Of a stretch of DNA of 64,000 nt, positions 8,483 to 17,886 are shown one piece after another. A model generated the notes under the pieces. It worked only from the letters and a program-made list of their open reading frames with translations. It ran no database searches and was not told the origin of the DNA. The translations under genes were made by a program, and so were the position numbers. How positions within the stretch are numbered: the stretch's first letter is position 1; the number at the start of each line of letters is the position of its first letter. The stretch is from Acidobacteriaceae bacterium (GTDB lineage Bacteria > Acidobacteriota > Terriglobia > Terriglobales > Acidobacteriaceae), in assembly GCA_027449545.1 (NCBI GenBank), contig DAIDLI010000122.1:111313-175312 (forward strand). Direction: 5' to 3'.

Positions 8483-11400
8483 CGCAGGTCCCCGAGCAGC
8501 ACCTCGGCCTTGCCGGGAGACTGGCCAAGGCATTTCTCAATTCGAAGCTGACGCCGTTGTTCGTGATCACGGCGCTGGCCATCGGCATCTTCGCCACGGT
8601 GGTGATTCCGCGCGAAGAGGATCCGCAGATCCTGGTGCCGATGCTGGACATCGTGACGGCGATGCCGGGCGCCTCGCCGGCCGAGGTGGAAAAGCGGGTC
8701 TCGGCGCCGATCGAGAGCCTGGTACACCAGATCTCCGGCGTGGAGTACGTCTACTCCACCTCCAGCCAGGGACAGAGCCTGGTGATCGTCCGGTTCCTGG
8801 TGGGCACGCCGCAGGAAGAGGCGCTGATCCGGGTCTACAGCAAGATCTACTCCAACTTCGACGTGCTGCCGCCGGGCGCCTCGCGGCCCATGATCAAGGC
8901 GCGCTCGATTGACGATGTGCCGATCCTGACGCTGACGCTTTGGGGCAAGAACTACGGTTCCTATCAGCTTCGCGCCATCGCCGATGAGGTGCAGCACCAT
9001 ATCGAGCAGATTCCGAACGTGTCGGAGACCAGCGTGATTGGCGGTCTGCCGCGCACCATGCGCGTGGTGCTGAACACAGCGAAGCTGAACGCCTACAATC
9101 TGTCGCCCACGGCCATCGTGGGCGATCTGCAAGCCGCCAATGCGCGCGTGCAGGCGGGCAGCTTTGCCCAGAACAACCAGGAAATCAGCGTCGATGCCGG
9201 GAATCTGTTCACCAGCACCAAGGATCTGCAATCGGTGGTGGTGAGCGTGGATCACGGGCAGCCGGTGTACCTGCGCGATGTGGCCGACAAGATCGTGGAT
9301 GGTCCGGCCGAGCCGTCGAATTACGTGCTCTTCGGCACCACCAACAACGATGTGGGCCCGCATGGGGTTCCGCAGCAGTATCCCGCGGCCACCATCACGG
9401 TGGCCAAGCTGAAGGGCACCAACGCCACCGATATCGCCAACGCGGTGCTGGCCAGCGTGGATCACATGAAGGGCAACACGCTGCCCAATGACGTGCATGT
9501 GACGGTGACGCGCAACTACGGCGAGACGGCAAAAGACAAATCGAACGAGCTGCTCTTTCACCTGCTGCTGGCGACGCTCTCGGTTACGGTGCTGATCGCG
9601 CTGTTCCTGGGCTGGCGGGAGTCGGGCGTGGTGCTGGTGGCCATTCCGGTGACGCTGGCGCTCACCATGGCGGTGTTCTACTTCCTCGGCTACACCATCA
9701 ACCGCGTGACGCTGTTTGCGCTGATCTTCTCCATCGGCATCCTGGTGGACGACGCGATTGTGGTGGTCGAGAATATCGTGCGCCACTACCGGCTGCCGGA
9801 GAACAAAGGCCGGTCGTGCAGCGACATTACGGTGGAGGCGGTCGCCGAGGTGGGCAATCCCACCATCCTGGCCACCTTCACGGTGCTGGCGGCGGTGCTG
9901 CCCATGGCCTTTGTGCGCGGCCTGATGGGCCCGTACATGCGGCCCATTCCGGTTGGCTCATCGGCGGCCATGCTGTTCTCGCTGATCGTGGCCTTTGTGG
10001 TGTCGCCGTGGGCGGCCATGCGCCTGCTGGGCCGCCACATCGAAGGCGCGCACCTGCTGGAGCCGGAGCACGAGAACTGGCGCACGCGGATCTACCGCCG
10101 GGTGATGACGCCGCTCATCAACTCCGGCCGCAACCGGTTCCTCTTCTTCGTGGGCGTGATCGTGCTGCTGCTGATTTCGGTGGCTCTGGTTCCGCTCAAG
10201 CTGGTGCGGGTGAAGATGCTGCCGTTCGACAACAAGAGCGAGCTGCAGGTGATCGTGAACATGCCCGAGGGCACGCCGCTTGAAGAGACGCTGCGCGTGA
10301 CGCAGGCGATGGGCGCGGTGCTTCAGAGCCAGCCCGAAGTGCTCGATTATCAGGAGTACGCCGGAACCTCCGGGCCGTACAACTTCAACGGGCTGGTGCG
10401 CCACTACTACATGCGCCAGCAGCCCAACCAGGCGGACATCGCGGTGAACCTGCTGCCGGCCAAAGAGCGCAACCTGCAAAGCCACGAGATCGCCAAAAAG
10501 CTGCGGCCGCTGCTGGACAACATCGCCAACCAATACGGCGCGCGCATTCAGGTGACGGAGGTGCCGCCCGGACCCCCGGTGCTGCAAACCCTGGTCGCCG
10601 AGGTGTACGGTCCCGATCTCAACGGGCAGATCCAGGTGGCGCAGCAGATCAAATCCATCTTCCAGAGCACGCCCGGCGTAGTGGATACGGACTGGTACGT
10701 GGATGATCCGCAGCCGCGGCTGGTGATCAGCGTGGACCAGGTGAAGGCGGCGCAGCACGGCATTGCGGTGGCGCAGGTGGCGCACGCGCTGTCGCTGGCG
10801 ACATCCGGCATGGATGTGGGCCTACTGCACGCGCAGAACGCACGCGAGCCGGTTCCGCTGGAAGTGCAGCTCGATCGCGCCGACCGGTCGTCGGAGCAGG
10901 GGCTGGAAAACATCAAGCTGCCCGGCGCGAACGGCGGAATGGTGTCGCTGCGCGAGCTGGTGGATATCCGGCGGACGACGATTCCGCAGAGCATCTACCA
11001 CAAGAACCTGAAGCGGGTGGTCTATGTAACGGGCGACGTGGCCGGAGCCGAAGAGAGCCCGGTGTACGCCATCCTCAAGATGAATGAGAAGCTCGACCAT
11101 CTGCGCCTGCCGGCGGGTTATGTCCTGCAGCGCTACAACGCCGAGCAGCCCAAGTACACCAACCACTACTCGATGAAGTGGGACGGCGAGTGGCAGATCA
11201 CCATTGAGGTTTTCCGCGATCTTGGCATCGCCTTCGCGGCGGTACTGGTGTTGATCTACATCCTGGTGGTGGGGTGGTTCCGCTCGTTCGCGGTGCCGCT
11301 CATCATCATGGCGCCGATTCCGCTCACGCTGGTTGGCATCCTGCCCGCGCACGCCATGCTGGGCGCGTTCTTCACGGCGACGTCGATGATCGGCTTTATC

Positions 11401-11724
11401 GCCGGCGCCGGCATCATCGTGCGCAACTCGATCATCCTGGTGGATTTCATTGAGCTGCGGCGCAGGCAGGGCGCGCCGCTGGCCGACGCCGTGATCGACG
11501 CCGGCGCCATCCGCTTCCGGCCCATGCTGCTGACCGCGGCGGCGGTGGTGGTGGGAGCCAGCGTGATCCTCAGCGATCCCATTTTCCAGGGGCTGGCGGT
11601 CTCGCTGATGGCGGGCGCCATTGCCTCTACCTTCCTCTCCTGGCCGACGATTCCGGTGCTCTATTACATGATCCACGCCAAGCAGGAAGTGAAACCTGAA
11701 GTTTGTGAACCCTCGCACCTCTAA
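8479..11724 (+). CDS. RND efflux transporter permease (AcrB/HAE family)
   Basis: 1081 aa; ATVVIPREEDPQILVPMLDIVTAMPGASPAEVEKRVSAPIE; FSIGILVDDAIVVVENIVRHY; 12-TM RND architecture. Confidence 0.95.
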   Translation: MTQVPEQHLGLAGRLAKAFLNSKLTPLFVITALAIGIFATVVIPREEDPQILVPMLDIVTAMPGASPAEVEKRVSAPIESLVHQISGVEYVYSTSSQGQSLVIVRFLVGTPQEEALIRVYSKIYSNFDVLPPGASRPMIKARSIDDVPILTLTLWGKNYGSYQLRAIADEVQHHIEQIPNVSETSVIGGLPRTMRVVLNTAKLNAYNLSPTAIVGDLQAANARVQAGSFAQNNQEISVDAGNLFTSTKDLQSVVVSVDHGQPVYLRDVADKIVDGPAEPSNYVLFGTTNNDVGPHGVPQQYPAATITVAKLKGTNATDIANAVLASVDHMKGNTLPNDVHVTVTRNYGETAKDKSNELLFHLLLATLSVTVLIALFLGWRESGVVLVAIPVTLALTMAVFYFLGYTINRVTLFALIFSIGILVDDAIVVVENIVRHYRLPENKGRSCSDITVEAVAEVGNPTILATFTVLAAVLPMAFVRGLMGPYMRPIPVGSSAAMLFSLIVAFVVSPWAAMRLLGRHIEGAHLLEPEHENWRTRIYRRVMTPLINSGRNRFLFFVGVIVLLLISVALVPLKLVRVKMLPFDNKSELQVIVNMPEGTPLEETLRVTQAMGAVLQSQPEVLDYQEYAGTSGPYNFNGLVRHYYMRQQPNQADIAVNLLPAKERNLQSHEIAKKLRPLLDNIANQYGARIQVTEVPPGPPVLQTLVAEVYGPDLNGQIQVAQQIKSIFQSTPGVVDTDWYVDDPQPRLVISVDQVKAAQHGIAVAQVAHALSLATSGMDVGLLHAQNAREPVPLEVQLDRADRSSEQGLENIKLPGANGGMVSLRELVDIRRTTIPQSIYHKNLKRVVYVTGDVAGAEESPVYAILKMNEKLDHLRLPAGYVLQRYNAEQPKYTNHYSMKWDGEWQITIEVFRDLGIAFAAVLVLIYILVVGWFRSFAVPLIIMAPIPLTLVGILPAHAMLGAFFTATSMIGFIAGAGIIVRNSIILVDFIELRRRQGAPLADAVIDAGAIRFRPMLLTAAAVVVGASVILSDPIFQGLAVSLMAGAIASTFLSWPTIPVLYYMIHAKQEVKPEVCEPSHL

Positions 11725-11735
11725 GGAGAACCCTG

Positions 11736-11972
11736 ATGACTGTTGAACGCGCTCTTCGCCTTGCCGCCGGCCTCGTGACCTTGATCTCTCTGGCGCTGGC
11801 CTACTATGTTTCCCCCTACTGGCTGTGGCTGACGGCCTTCGTCGGCCTCAACCTGTTGCAGTCGGCCTTCACCAACTGGTGCCCGGCGATGGTGATCTTC
11901 CGGGCCATGGGGATGAAGGACGCCACCTGCGCCACGACGACCCAGCCGCAGCAAAGAGCCGCCAGCCACTGA
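11736..11972 (+). CDS. DUF2892 family small inner-membrane protein
   Basis: MTVERALRLAAGLVTLISLALAYYVSPYWLWLTAFVGLNLLQSAFTNWCPAMVIFRAMGMKD; typical DUF2892 TM pair with NWCP. Confidence 0.85.
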   Translation: MTVERALRLAAGLVTLISLALAYYVSPYWLWLTAFVGLNLLQSAFTNWCPAMVIFRAMGMKDATCATTTQPQQRAASH

Positions 11973-12057
11973 AAAGCATGCAACTCCGCCCTCGCGGCAC
12001 GCGTGCATTAAAGCCGCGGGGGTGGGGTTGGGTCTTTTTTGCTGGAGTCCGGCGGCG

Positions 12058-12387
12058 CTAGCGCGCGGCCGGGGAGGGAGAGTCTTGGGAGAAATCGCAG
12101 CCAGTCTGCGGGCATTCCCAGGTCTCGATCTTGCGGGAGTGGTTCACGGCTGCGAGATAGAGGGCCGATCCACAGCGGGGGCAGCTCTGCGTGGAACGCC
12201 TTGACTCGTCGAACTCGCCCTGAATGCGATCCGAGTAGCCATTGGCCTCGCGGAAGATGCGCGTGCAGTCGCGCCGCTCGCAGGCGTGGCAGGAGCGGAC
12301 CTCTTCCGAGTCCTCTTCGAGCATCACGCGGCGCATGGCGGCGTGGTGGAGATCGCAGAGCGGAGAGAATTGGGGTCTGGAGCTCAC
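12058..12387 (-). CDS. Small Cys-rich zinc-ribbon-like hypothetical protein
   Basis: Cys pairs SCHACERRDC, SCPRCGS and WECPQTGC; 109 aa. Confidence 0.6.
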   Translation of the reverse strand: MSSRPQFSPLCDLHHAAMRRVMLEEDSEEVRSCHACERRDCTRIFREANGYSDRIQGEFDESRRSTQSCPRCGSALYLAAVNHSRKIETWECPQTGCDFSQDSPSPAAR

Positions 12388-12460
12388 GACAAACCTCTTC
12401 GTCCCGGAGCGGCGATCAAGGGGGGCAGCCAGGGGCGGGAGCGCCGCCGAAGGACCTGCG

Positions 12461-12503
12461 GAAAAAGCAACAGGGCGGTCCCGAGGACCGCCCTGTTGCG
12501 AGT
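12461..12503. terminator. Bidirectional Rho-independent terminator downstream of cold-shock gene
   Basis: aaaaa-gcaacagggcggtcc-cga-ggaccgccctgttgc-gagttttt: perfect 15-bp stem with A5/T5 flanks. Confidence 0.9.
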
Positions 12504-12516
12504 TTTTGCTTGTTTC

Positions 12517-12717
12517 TTAGGCGACGCGGACGTTTTCCGCCTGGAAGCCCTTGGGGCCGCGGACGACGTCGAAGGTCACGGCCTGGCCTTCCTGAAGGCT
12601 CTTGAATCCGGCGCTCTGAATCGCCGAGAAATGCACGAAGACATCCTCGCCGTTGGCCCGGCTCAGAAAGCCGAAACCCTTCGCGTCATTAAACCACTTC
12701 ACTGTTCCCTGTTCCAT
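12517..12717 (-). CDS. Cold-shock protein (CspA family)
   Basis: [69 protein letters not shown]1/RNP2 motifs. Confidence 0.98.
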   Translation of the reverse strand: MEQGTVKWFNDAKGFGFLSRANGEDVFVHFSAIQSAGFKSLQEGQAVTFDVVRGPKGFQAENVRVA

Positions 12718-13055
12718 TGCACTTGTTCCTTGGATAGATGTACCGCTGAACTCAATTTGGAGTTAATTGCGAGTCAGGCGGGTAAGCGGAACAAGCAAAG
12801 AAAACCAGATCGGATTCTTCGATCTATTTCATTCTACACCAGGTTCGATTTTGATGCAGAGCGGGGCAGCGAATTGTCCGCCAGACCCGGGCCTGGATTC
12901 CTAACAAGGTCATTGGAATCAGCAACTTGAGGGGCAGGTGGCAAGGGTGCTCCGTGGTTCATGGGCGCCGGGTGCGGGGCGGCGCCGCGCGCAGAAGGGT
13001 CTCGGCTAAACTCTTGGAGTCGTTTGAATTTCGGCCCTCGAAGGAGTTGAACCCC

Positions 13056-15827
13056 GTGTCGATCTCGCGCAGGCGGTTGTTGCAGGGAATTTCCGTCGTA
13101 TCCTCTTATGCCGGTTTGAACGGTTTGCGGCTGACGCCGCTGGCCGCGGCAGCCGAATCGATGGCTGCTCCGACAACCGGGGCGCCCCGGTTTGCGAAGC
13201 CGGAGATCATTCGCTACGACGCGCAGTGTTTCACCATCCACGGCCGGGACACCTTTCTCTACAGCGCCTGCGTGCATTACCCGCGGGTTCCGCGGGAGCT
13301 GTGGCGCGACCGCCTCACCAAGCTCAAGCAGGCGGGCTTCAACACGATTGAGACCTACGTCTTCTGGAACTACCACGAGCCGGTGGAAGGCCAGGTGGAC
13401 ATGAGCGCGTTTGAAGACTTCATCCAGGCGGTGCACGAGGCGGGTATGTGGCTGGTGGCCCGCGTGGGCCCGTATGCCTGCGCGGAGTGGGACTCCGGGG
13501 GCTTCCCCCAGTGGATCATCGAAAAGCAATTCCCGCTGCGCAGCGACAGCCCGGAGAGCATTCGCACCTCGCTGAACTGGTATGGTCACGTGCTGCCGGT
13601 CGTGCAGAAGAACCTGATCACGCGGGGCGGCCCGGTGATTCTCGTTCAGATCGAAAACGAGTACGACTTCTGGAAGCTGCCGAATCAGAACAAGCTGAAC
13701 TACCTGACGGCGCTGGCGCAATCGGCATGGAGCCATGGCATCGATGTTCCGCTCCTCACCAACTGGGGCCAGCAGGCGCGGGAGAACTCCGATCCGGTGA
13801 TGGCGCAGATTATGGATAGCTGCGACTTCTATCCGCGCTGGAAGATCTCGCCAGAAGTGGATTCCGGGCTGGCGAAGCTCCGCAAGGAGGAGCCGATGTC
13901 GCCGGTCAGCGTGGCGGAGCTCCAGGGAGGGTGGTTCAGCAACTTCGGCGGCCTGCTCTCGATCGATCAGGTTGGCGTCAGTGGCGAACAGTTCAACGCG
14001 CTGGTCAAGACCGTGATCGAGCAGGACACCACCTTCTTCAGCGTGTATATGGGGCACGGCGGCACCAACTTCGATTGGGCGGCCCGCGACCTTACCACTA
14101 CCTACGACTATGCTGCGCCGGTGAGCGAGCCGGGCGGACTGTGGGACAAGTACTATGCCGCGCACCGGCTGGGCGCATATCTGAAGACTTTCGGGACGCT
14201 GCTCTCGCGCGCGAAGACGGTTCCGGGCGGGGTCAGCTCGGACAACCACAACGTGTCCGCCAGCCTTCGCCGCAACGGAGAGTATGGTCTGCTGTTTGTG
14301 CGGGAGACGGCGGAAGCGCCGCAGGCCTTCACGCTGAAGCTCAGCGATGGCGGCGAGAACGTGCAGATTCCGGCGGAGGGCAAGCTGTCGATTGCGAGCC
14401 GCGGCATGAAGATGATGCCGGTGAACCTGACGCTGCCGGACGCACGGATTTCCTACTGCACGGCAGAGGTTCTGATGACCGGGCGCATGGCGCAGCGCTC
14501 GTATGTGGTGGTGTACGACGATCCCGGCAGCCTGGTGGAGATTGCGCTGCATGCGGAGGAAGCGCCGGCCGTTGAAGGGGAGCTGCTCTACCAGCGCTAC
14601 GATGCCGCGAACCATCGCGCGGTGCTCGGCTTCCGGATGGAAGCGGTACAGAAGCACCTGCTGATCCGGGGCAATCTGCAGATTGTCGCGTTGCCGCGCA
14701 GCCTCGCCGACCGCACCTGGCCCGCGCAACTTGCGGCAGCCCACGGCGGGGCGCCGGGGGAGACTCCGGTGATCACCGATTGCGTGCTGATGCGCGACCA
14801 GCAGCAAGAGAACTCCGGCACAACGCTGACGCTGGAGTATGCTCCCGGCGGCCACGAGCTCACGATTCTGGAGCACGTGCCGGTTACGCAGTGCACGGTG
14901 GACGGAAAGCCGGTGCAGGTGCAGAGGGAGCAGCGCTCGCGCACGGCCTCCATCGCCATCCAAACACCGCCGCTGCCCGCACAGCCCATCGTGATCTCAA
15001 GCGGCGAGTCCTGGGTCGAGAGCTTTGATCTGTCGCAGGGAAGATGGATCACGACCGATCTGGTTCCGCTGCAAAGGCTCGGGCAGCTTCCTTACAGTTA
15101 CGTGAAGTATCGCGCCGCGTTCGATTGGAACGGGGAGCCCAATCTTGCGCTTGAGACGTGGACGGAGGATCACAAGCAGGTGTTTCTGAACGGCGCGCGG
15201 GTTGCCGATCTTTCGCGGCGCGATGGCTCGCTTAGCTGCTCGCTCGCGGGACGCGCAAAGAAGGGAGCCAATCTTCTCGAGATCTCCTATGAGTGCTTCA
15301 GCAGCCCCAACTTCGGCCCGACGATGGCCGAGCTGAAGGGCATCCGCAGCGTTCATCTCGGCGACGGGGCAAAGCGGAGACAAATTTCCTCCGCGCACAT
15401 CCAGATGGCGTCGCCCGCGATGAATGGAAGAGCAGTCAACCCGGAGTTCTCTTCGACTCCGTGGTGCAAGACGGCGGTCGGGCCAGGGACGCAGGCCGCG
15501 GATTTCGTTCCTGCCTACACGTGGTTCCGCGCCAGGTTCACCACGCCCGCTACCCCTGCATGGTTCTGCCCGTGGAAGCTGGCAATTGCCTCGCAACGCG
15601 ATGCGCTGATCTACCTGAATGGCAAGTTCGTCGGCTTCTACCGCACCATCGGACCGCAGGAGGATTTCTATCTCCCCGAGCCCTATCTCCACACGGACGG
15701 AAAACAGGAAAACATTTTGACGGTGCGGCTCGCCTACACGGCAACCGCCGCACCGCTCGAGCGCCTGGTGGTTGCGCCTTACGCGGAGTTTGCCGCGCGA
15801 AGAACCGAAGTCCGCTTGCAGTGGTAG
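13056..15827 (+). CDS. GH35 beta-galactosidase with Tat-like signal
   Basis: GTG start in frame with ORF 12927..15827, aaggag upstream; VSISRRRLLQGISVV signal; RDTFLYSACVHYPRVPRELWRDRLTKLKQAGFNTIETYVFWNYHEP; VQIENEYDFW; GHGGTNFDW. Confidence 0.9.
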   Translation: MSISRRRLLQGISVVSSYAGLNGLRLTPLAAAAESMAAPTTGAPRFAKPEIIRYDAQCFTIHGRDTFLYSACVHYPRVPRELWRDRLTKLKQAGFNTIETYVFWNYHEPVEGQVDMSAFEDFIQAVHEAGMWLVARVGPYACAEWDSGGFPQWIIEKQFPLRSDSPESIRTSLNWYGHVLPVVQKNLITRGGPVILVQIENEYDFWKLPNQNKLNYLTALAQSAWSHGIDVPLLTNWGQQARENSDPVMAQIMDSCDFYPRWKISPEVDSGLAKLRKEEPMSPVSVAELQGGWFSNFGGLLSIDQVGVSGEQFNALVKTVIEQDTTFFSVYMGHGGTNFDWAARDLTTTYDYAAPVSEPGGLWDKYYAAHRLGAYLKTFGTLLSRAKTVPGGVSSDNHNVSASLRRNGEYGLLFVRETAEAPQAFTLKLSDGGENVQIPAEGKLSIASRGMKMMPVNLTLPDARISYCTAEVLMTGRMAQRSYVVVYDDPGSLVEIALHAEEAPAVEGELLYQRYDAANHRAVLGFRMEAVQKHLLIRGNLQIVALPRSLADRTWPAQLAAAHGGAPGETPVITDCVLMRDQQQENSGTTLTLEYAPGGHELTILEHVPVTQCTVDGKPVQVQREQRSRTASIAIQTPPLPAQPIVISSGESWVESFDLSQGRWITTDLVPLQRLGQLPYSYVKYRAAFDWNGEPNLALETWTEDHKQVFLNGARVADLSRRDGSLSCSLAGRAKKGANLLEISYECFSSPNFGPTMAELKGIRSVHLGDGAKRRQISSAHIQMASPAMNGRAVNPEFSSTPWCKTAVGPGTQAADFVPAYTWFRARFTTPATPAWFCPWKLAIASQRDALIYLNGKFVGFYRTIGPQEDFYLPEPYLHTDGKQENILTVRLAYTATAAPLERLVVAPYAEFAARRTEVRLQW

Positions 15828-15844
15828 TGAAGCCAGTCACGGCA

Positions 15845-15897
15845 GAGGGCCGGGCAGGTTGTCTCTCGCGGAGGCACCGGCCCGGCCCTCAACTTTT
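15845..15897 (+). terminator. Putative terminator after GH35 gene
   Basis: gagggccgggc ... gcccggccctc (11-bp stem, 24-nt loop) followed by aactttt. Confidence 0.55.
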
Positions 15898-16263
15898 GCA
15901 GTAAGCGAGGATGGTCTTTGCGTCTCTGGCTCTGGCTGCAAGCGACGCTGAGTTACTTCCAGCCCTATTTGAACGGCAATTCGGAGCAGAGCAAGATTAT
16001 CTGGTTAGACAGATGACGCGGTAGTTATCAACCTGACCCAGCATTTGTGATGAGGATCACGTTGCCAGTTCACGAGTAGGAGTTTAATGGACTGAAAACC
16101 AAGACAGAAGCACGTTAACCTGGCATCCCAGGATGCCGCTCCCTTTCCGGAAACGGATTTTTCCCATCGGATCTTTCGTTGAAGGCTCTTTCCCCGAAAC
16201 CAGGGCCCACAGGCGGGGCCAGTCGCAATTTTTTGCCTGTGTTGGATGGGAAGGGGGCTCTTG

Positions 16264-16845
16264 ATGGATTCGCACGAGTTGCGATGGCGCGTTCTGAACG
16301 TGATCACGAACCATGAAAAGCGGGTGGTTGAGCACTTGATGGTTCGGTCCGTAGAGCAATATCTACCGCTCTTTGCAGAGCGCTCGAAATGGAGCGACCG
16401 CGTAGTCAATCTGGAGCGGCCGCTGTTTCCCGGATATGTCTTCGTTCGTTTTGCTCCGGAGCAGAGGATCTCAGTGATCAGCGTTCCGGGCGTGGTTCAT
16501 TTGCTGGGGGACACAGACCGGGATACGGTCAGCGAGGTGGAGATCGCCCGCATTCGAGAGGGGCTCGCCAGCGGTTGCCTTCTACGGCCTCACCGCGGCA
16601 TCGCGGTGGGAACGCGGGCGCGGGTGCTGCAAGGGGTATTCGCAGGCGCGGAGGGCATCGTTACCGATCTTCGCCAGCACTGCAAGATCGTGATGGCGCT
16701 GTCGGCCACCGGCCAGAGCTTTTCCCTGGAAGTAGACGTTGAGGAAATCGAGGTTCTCGCCAAATCAGCGGCGAAGGATCTTGGAGCCCGCCGGCGAGAT
16801 GCCGTGCTGAACGGAATCCAACAAATCACGTCCATGCGATGGTGA
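16264..16845 (+). CDS. NusG-like specialised antiterminator (UpxY/RfaH/LoaP-like) heading an EPS cluster
   Basis: NGN-domain-like MDSHELRWRVLNVITNHEKRVVEHLMVRSVEQYLPLFAERSKWSDRVVNLERPLFPGYVFVRF and KOW-like VGTRARVLQGVFAGAEGIVTDLRQHCKIVM. Confidence 0.88.
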   Translation: MDSHELRWRVLNVITNHEKRVVEHLMVRSVEQYLPLFAERSKWSDRVVNLERPLFPGYVFVRFAPEQRISVISVPGVVHLLGDTDRDTVSEVEIARIREGLASGCLLRPHRGIAVGTRARVLQGVFAGAEGIVTDLRQHCKIVMALSATGQSFSLEVDVEEIEVLAKSAAKDLGARRRDAVLNGIQQITSMRW

Positions 16846-17313
16846 AGTATCAGCGGACCTGCTGCGGCTGCCAGGCTCTGGCGGCTCAGCCCTGCTAGTG
16901 GCGGAGAGAACGATACGCCGCCTGTTCGATGCGCATGGTCTGGCCCCTGAGCAGGCTCTCAGGCATGTTCCAAACAAGGACAAATGGACGACAGGTTACA
17001 CACGGACCTATTCAGTTGTAGCCGCCTGAAAGGAATCGTCGCCGCAGCTATCGTGCTCTGGGTTGAGCAAGATGGTTCTACTCCACAGCGACGCCGAATT
17101 GGGGTAAGTGGGGTGGTAAGCGTGTTCTGTTTTGGGACGGGCGCGTGATGTAACTCACCTGCTCGCGGCTCAATGCGTTCACGTTTGCGAAAGTTTTATA
17201 TTGGCTCCACATTTTCGCTTGCCTAAAATCGGACGTCATGTTACCGTGGAATCACTTTTCCAACGAAGAGCCAGCGTAGGTGAGTAACTCTCCCTAGGCC
17301 GGTTTATGTCATC

Positions 17314-17358
17314 TGCGCTCCTTCTGGAGCGCAAGTAGTCGTGGAGCGTGCTTTCTTG
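17314..17358 (+). promoter_or_regulatory. Leader hairpin (17314-17333) followed by ops-like element (about 17341-17358)
   Basis: tgcgctcc-ttct-ggagcgca perfect stem; then gtggagcgtgctttcttg, containing AGCGTGCTTT as in the E. coli ops element GGCGGTAGCGTGCTTTTTTC. Confidence 0.5.
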
Positions 17359-17487
17359 GTCCTTGTCCTATGGGACCGAGCCTAGCGAAGCTATACACGA
17401 ATTCGGTCCCCGCCCTGGTCACTCGTACGTCACAGGGGAGCGAAGAGGTGACTTACCTCAAATTCAAAGTGAGACCAGAGGCCTTCC

Positions 17488-17814
17488 GTGGCCGTATTCG
17501 TCCCGCGCACCCGCACGATCGGTGTTCGACTCAGCGAGGAAGAGTATTCGTCGCTGGAGAGATACTGTGTCGAAAGCGGGGCACGATGTATCTCGGACTT
17601 GGCGCGCACCGCGATCTTCAGGCTCGTAAATCGGATGAATGAGGAGAGCCTTTCGGCTTCTGCGGCCCGTACGCGGTTCAGGCGCGTGCATGAGTTGGAG
17701 CAGAAGCTGGCGCGTTTGACCACGGAGCTCGCGTTGCTCAAGGCGGGGATAGCGTCTGTTCCAGCGGATGAAGCGCGAGCGGCCGCCGAGGACTTCGAAG
17801 AGGAACTGTTCTGA
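17488..17814 (+). CDS. Ribbon-helix-helix/MobC-like small protein with C-terminal coiled coil
   Basis: MAVFVPRTRTIGVRLSEEEYSSLERYCVESGARCISDLARTAIFRLVNRM followed by heptad-like VHELEQKLARLTTELALLKAG. Confidence 0.65.
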   Translation: MAVFVPRTRTIGVRLSEEEYSSLERYCVESGARCISDLARTAIFRLVNRMNEESLSASAARTRFRRVHELEQKLARLTTELALLKAGIASVPADEARAAAEDFEEELF

Positions 17815-17886
17815 CGTTGGGAGCGTCGGCGCCACAACAGATGCGCGTGTACGCAGACCGCTAAGAGGCAATAGCCGGAGAAGATC

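Noticed and set aside
8353-9786. 477-aa minus-strand ORF opposite the RND permease
   Set aside because: His/Arg/Gln-rich shadow ORF.
12834-14963. 709-aa minus-strand ORF opposite the GH35 gene
   Set aside because: Antisense shadow of a well-supported GH35 gene.
16005-16409. 134-aa minus-strand ORF upstream of and overlapping the NusG-like gene
   Set aside because: Overlaps the NusG-like N-terminus; no family resemblance.
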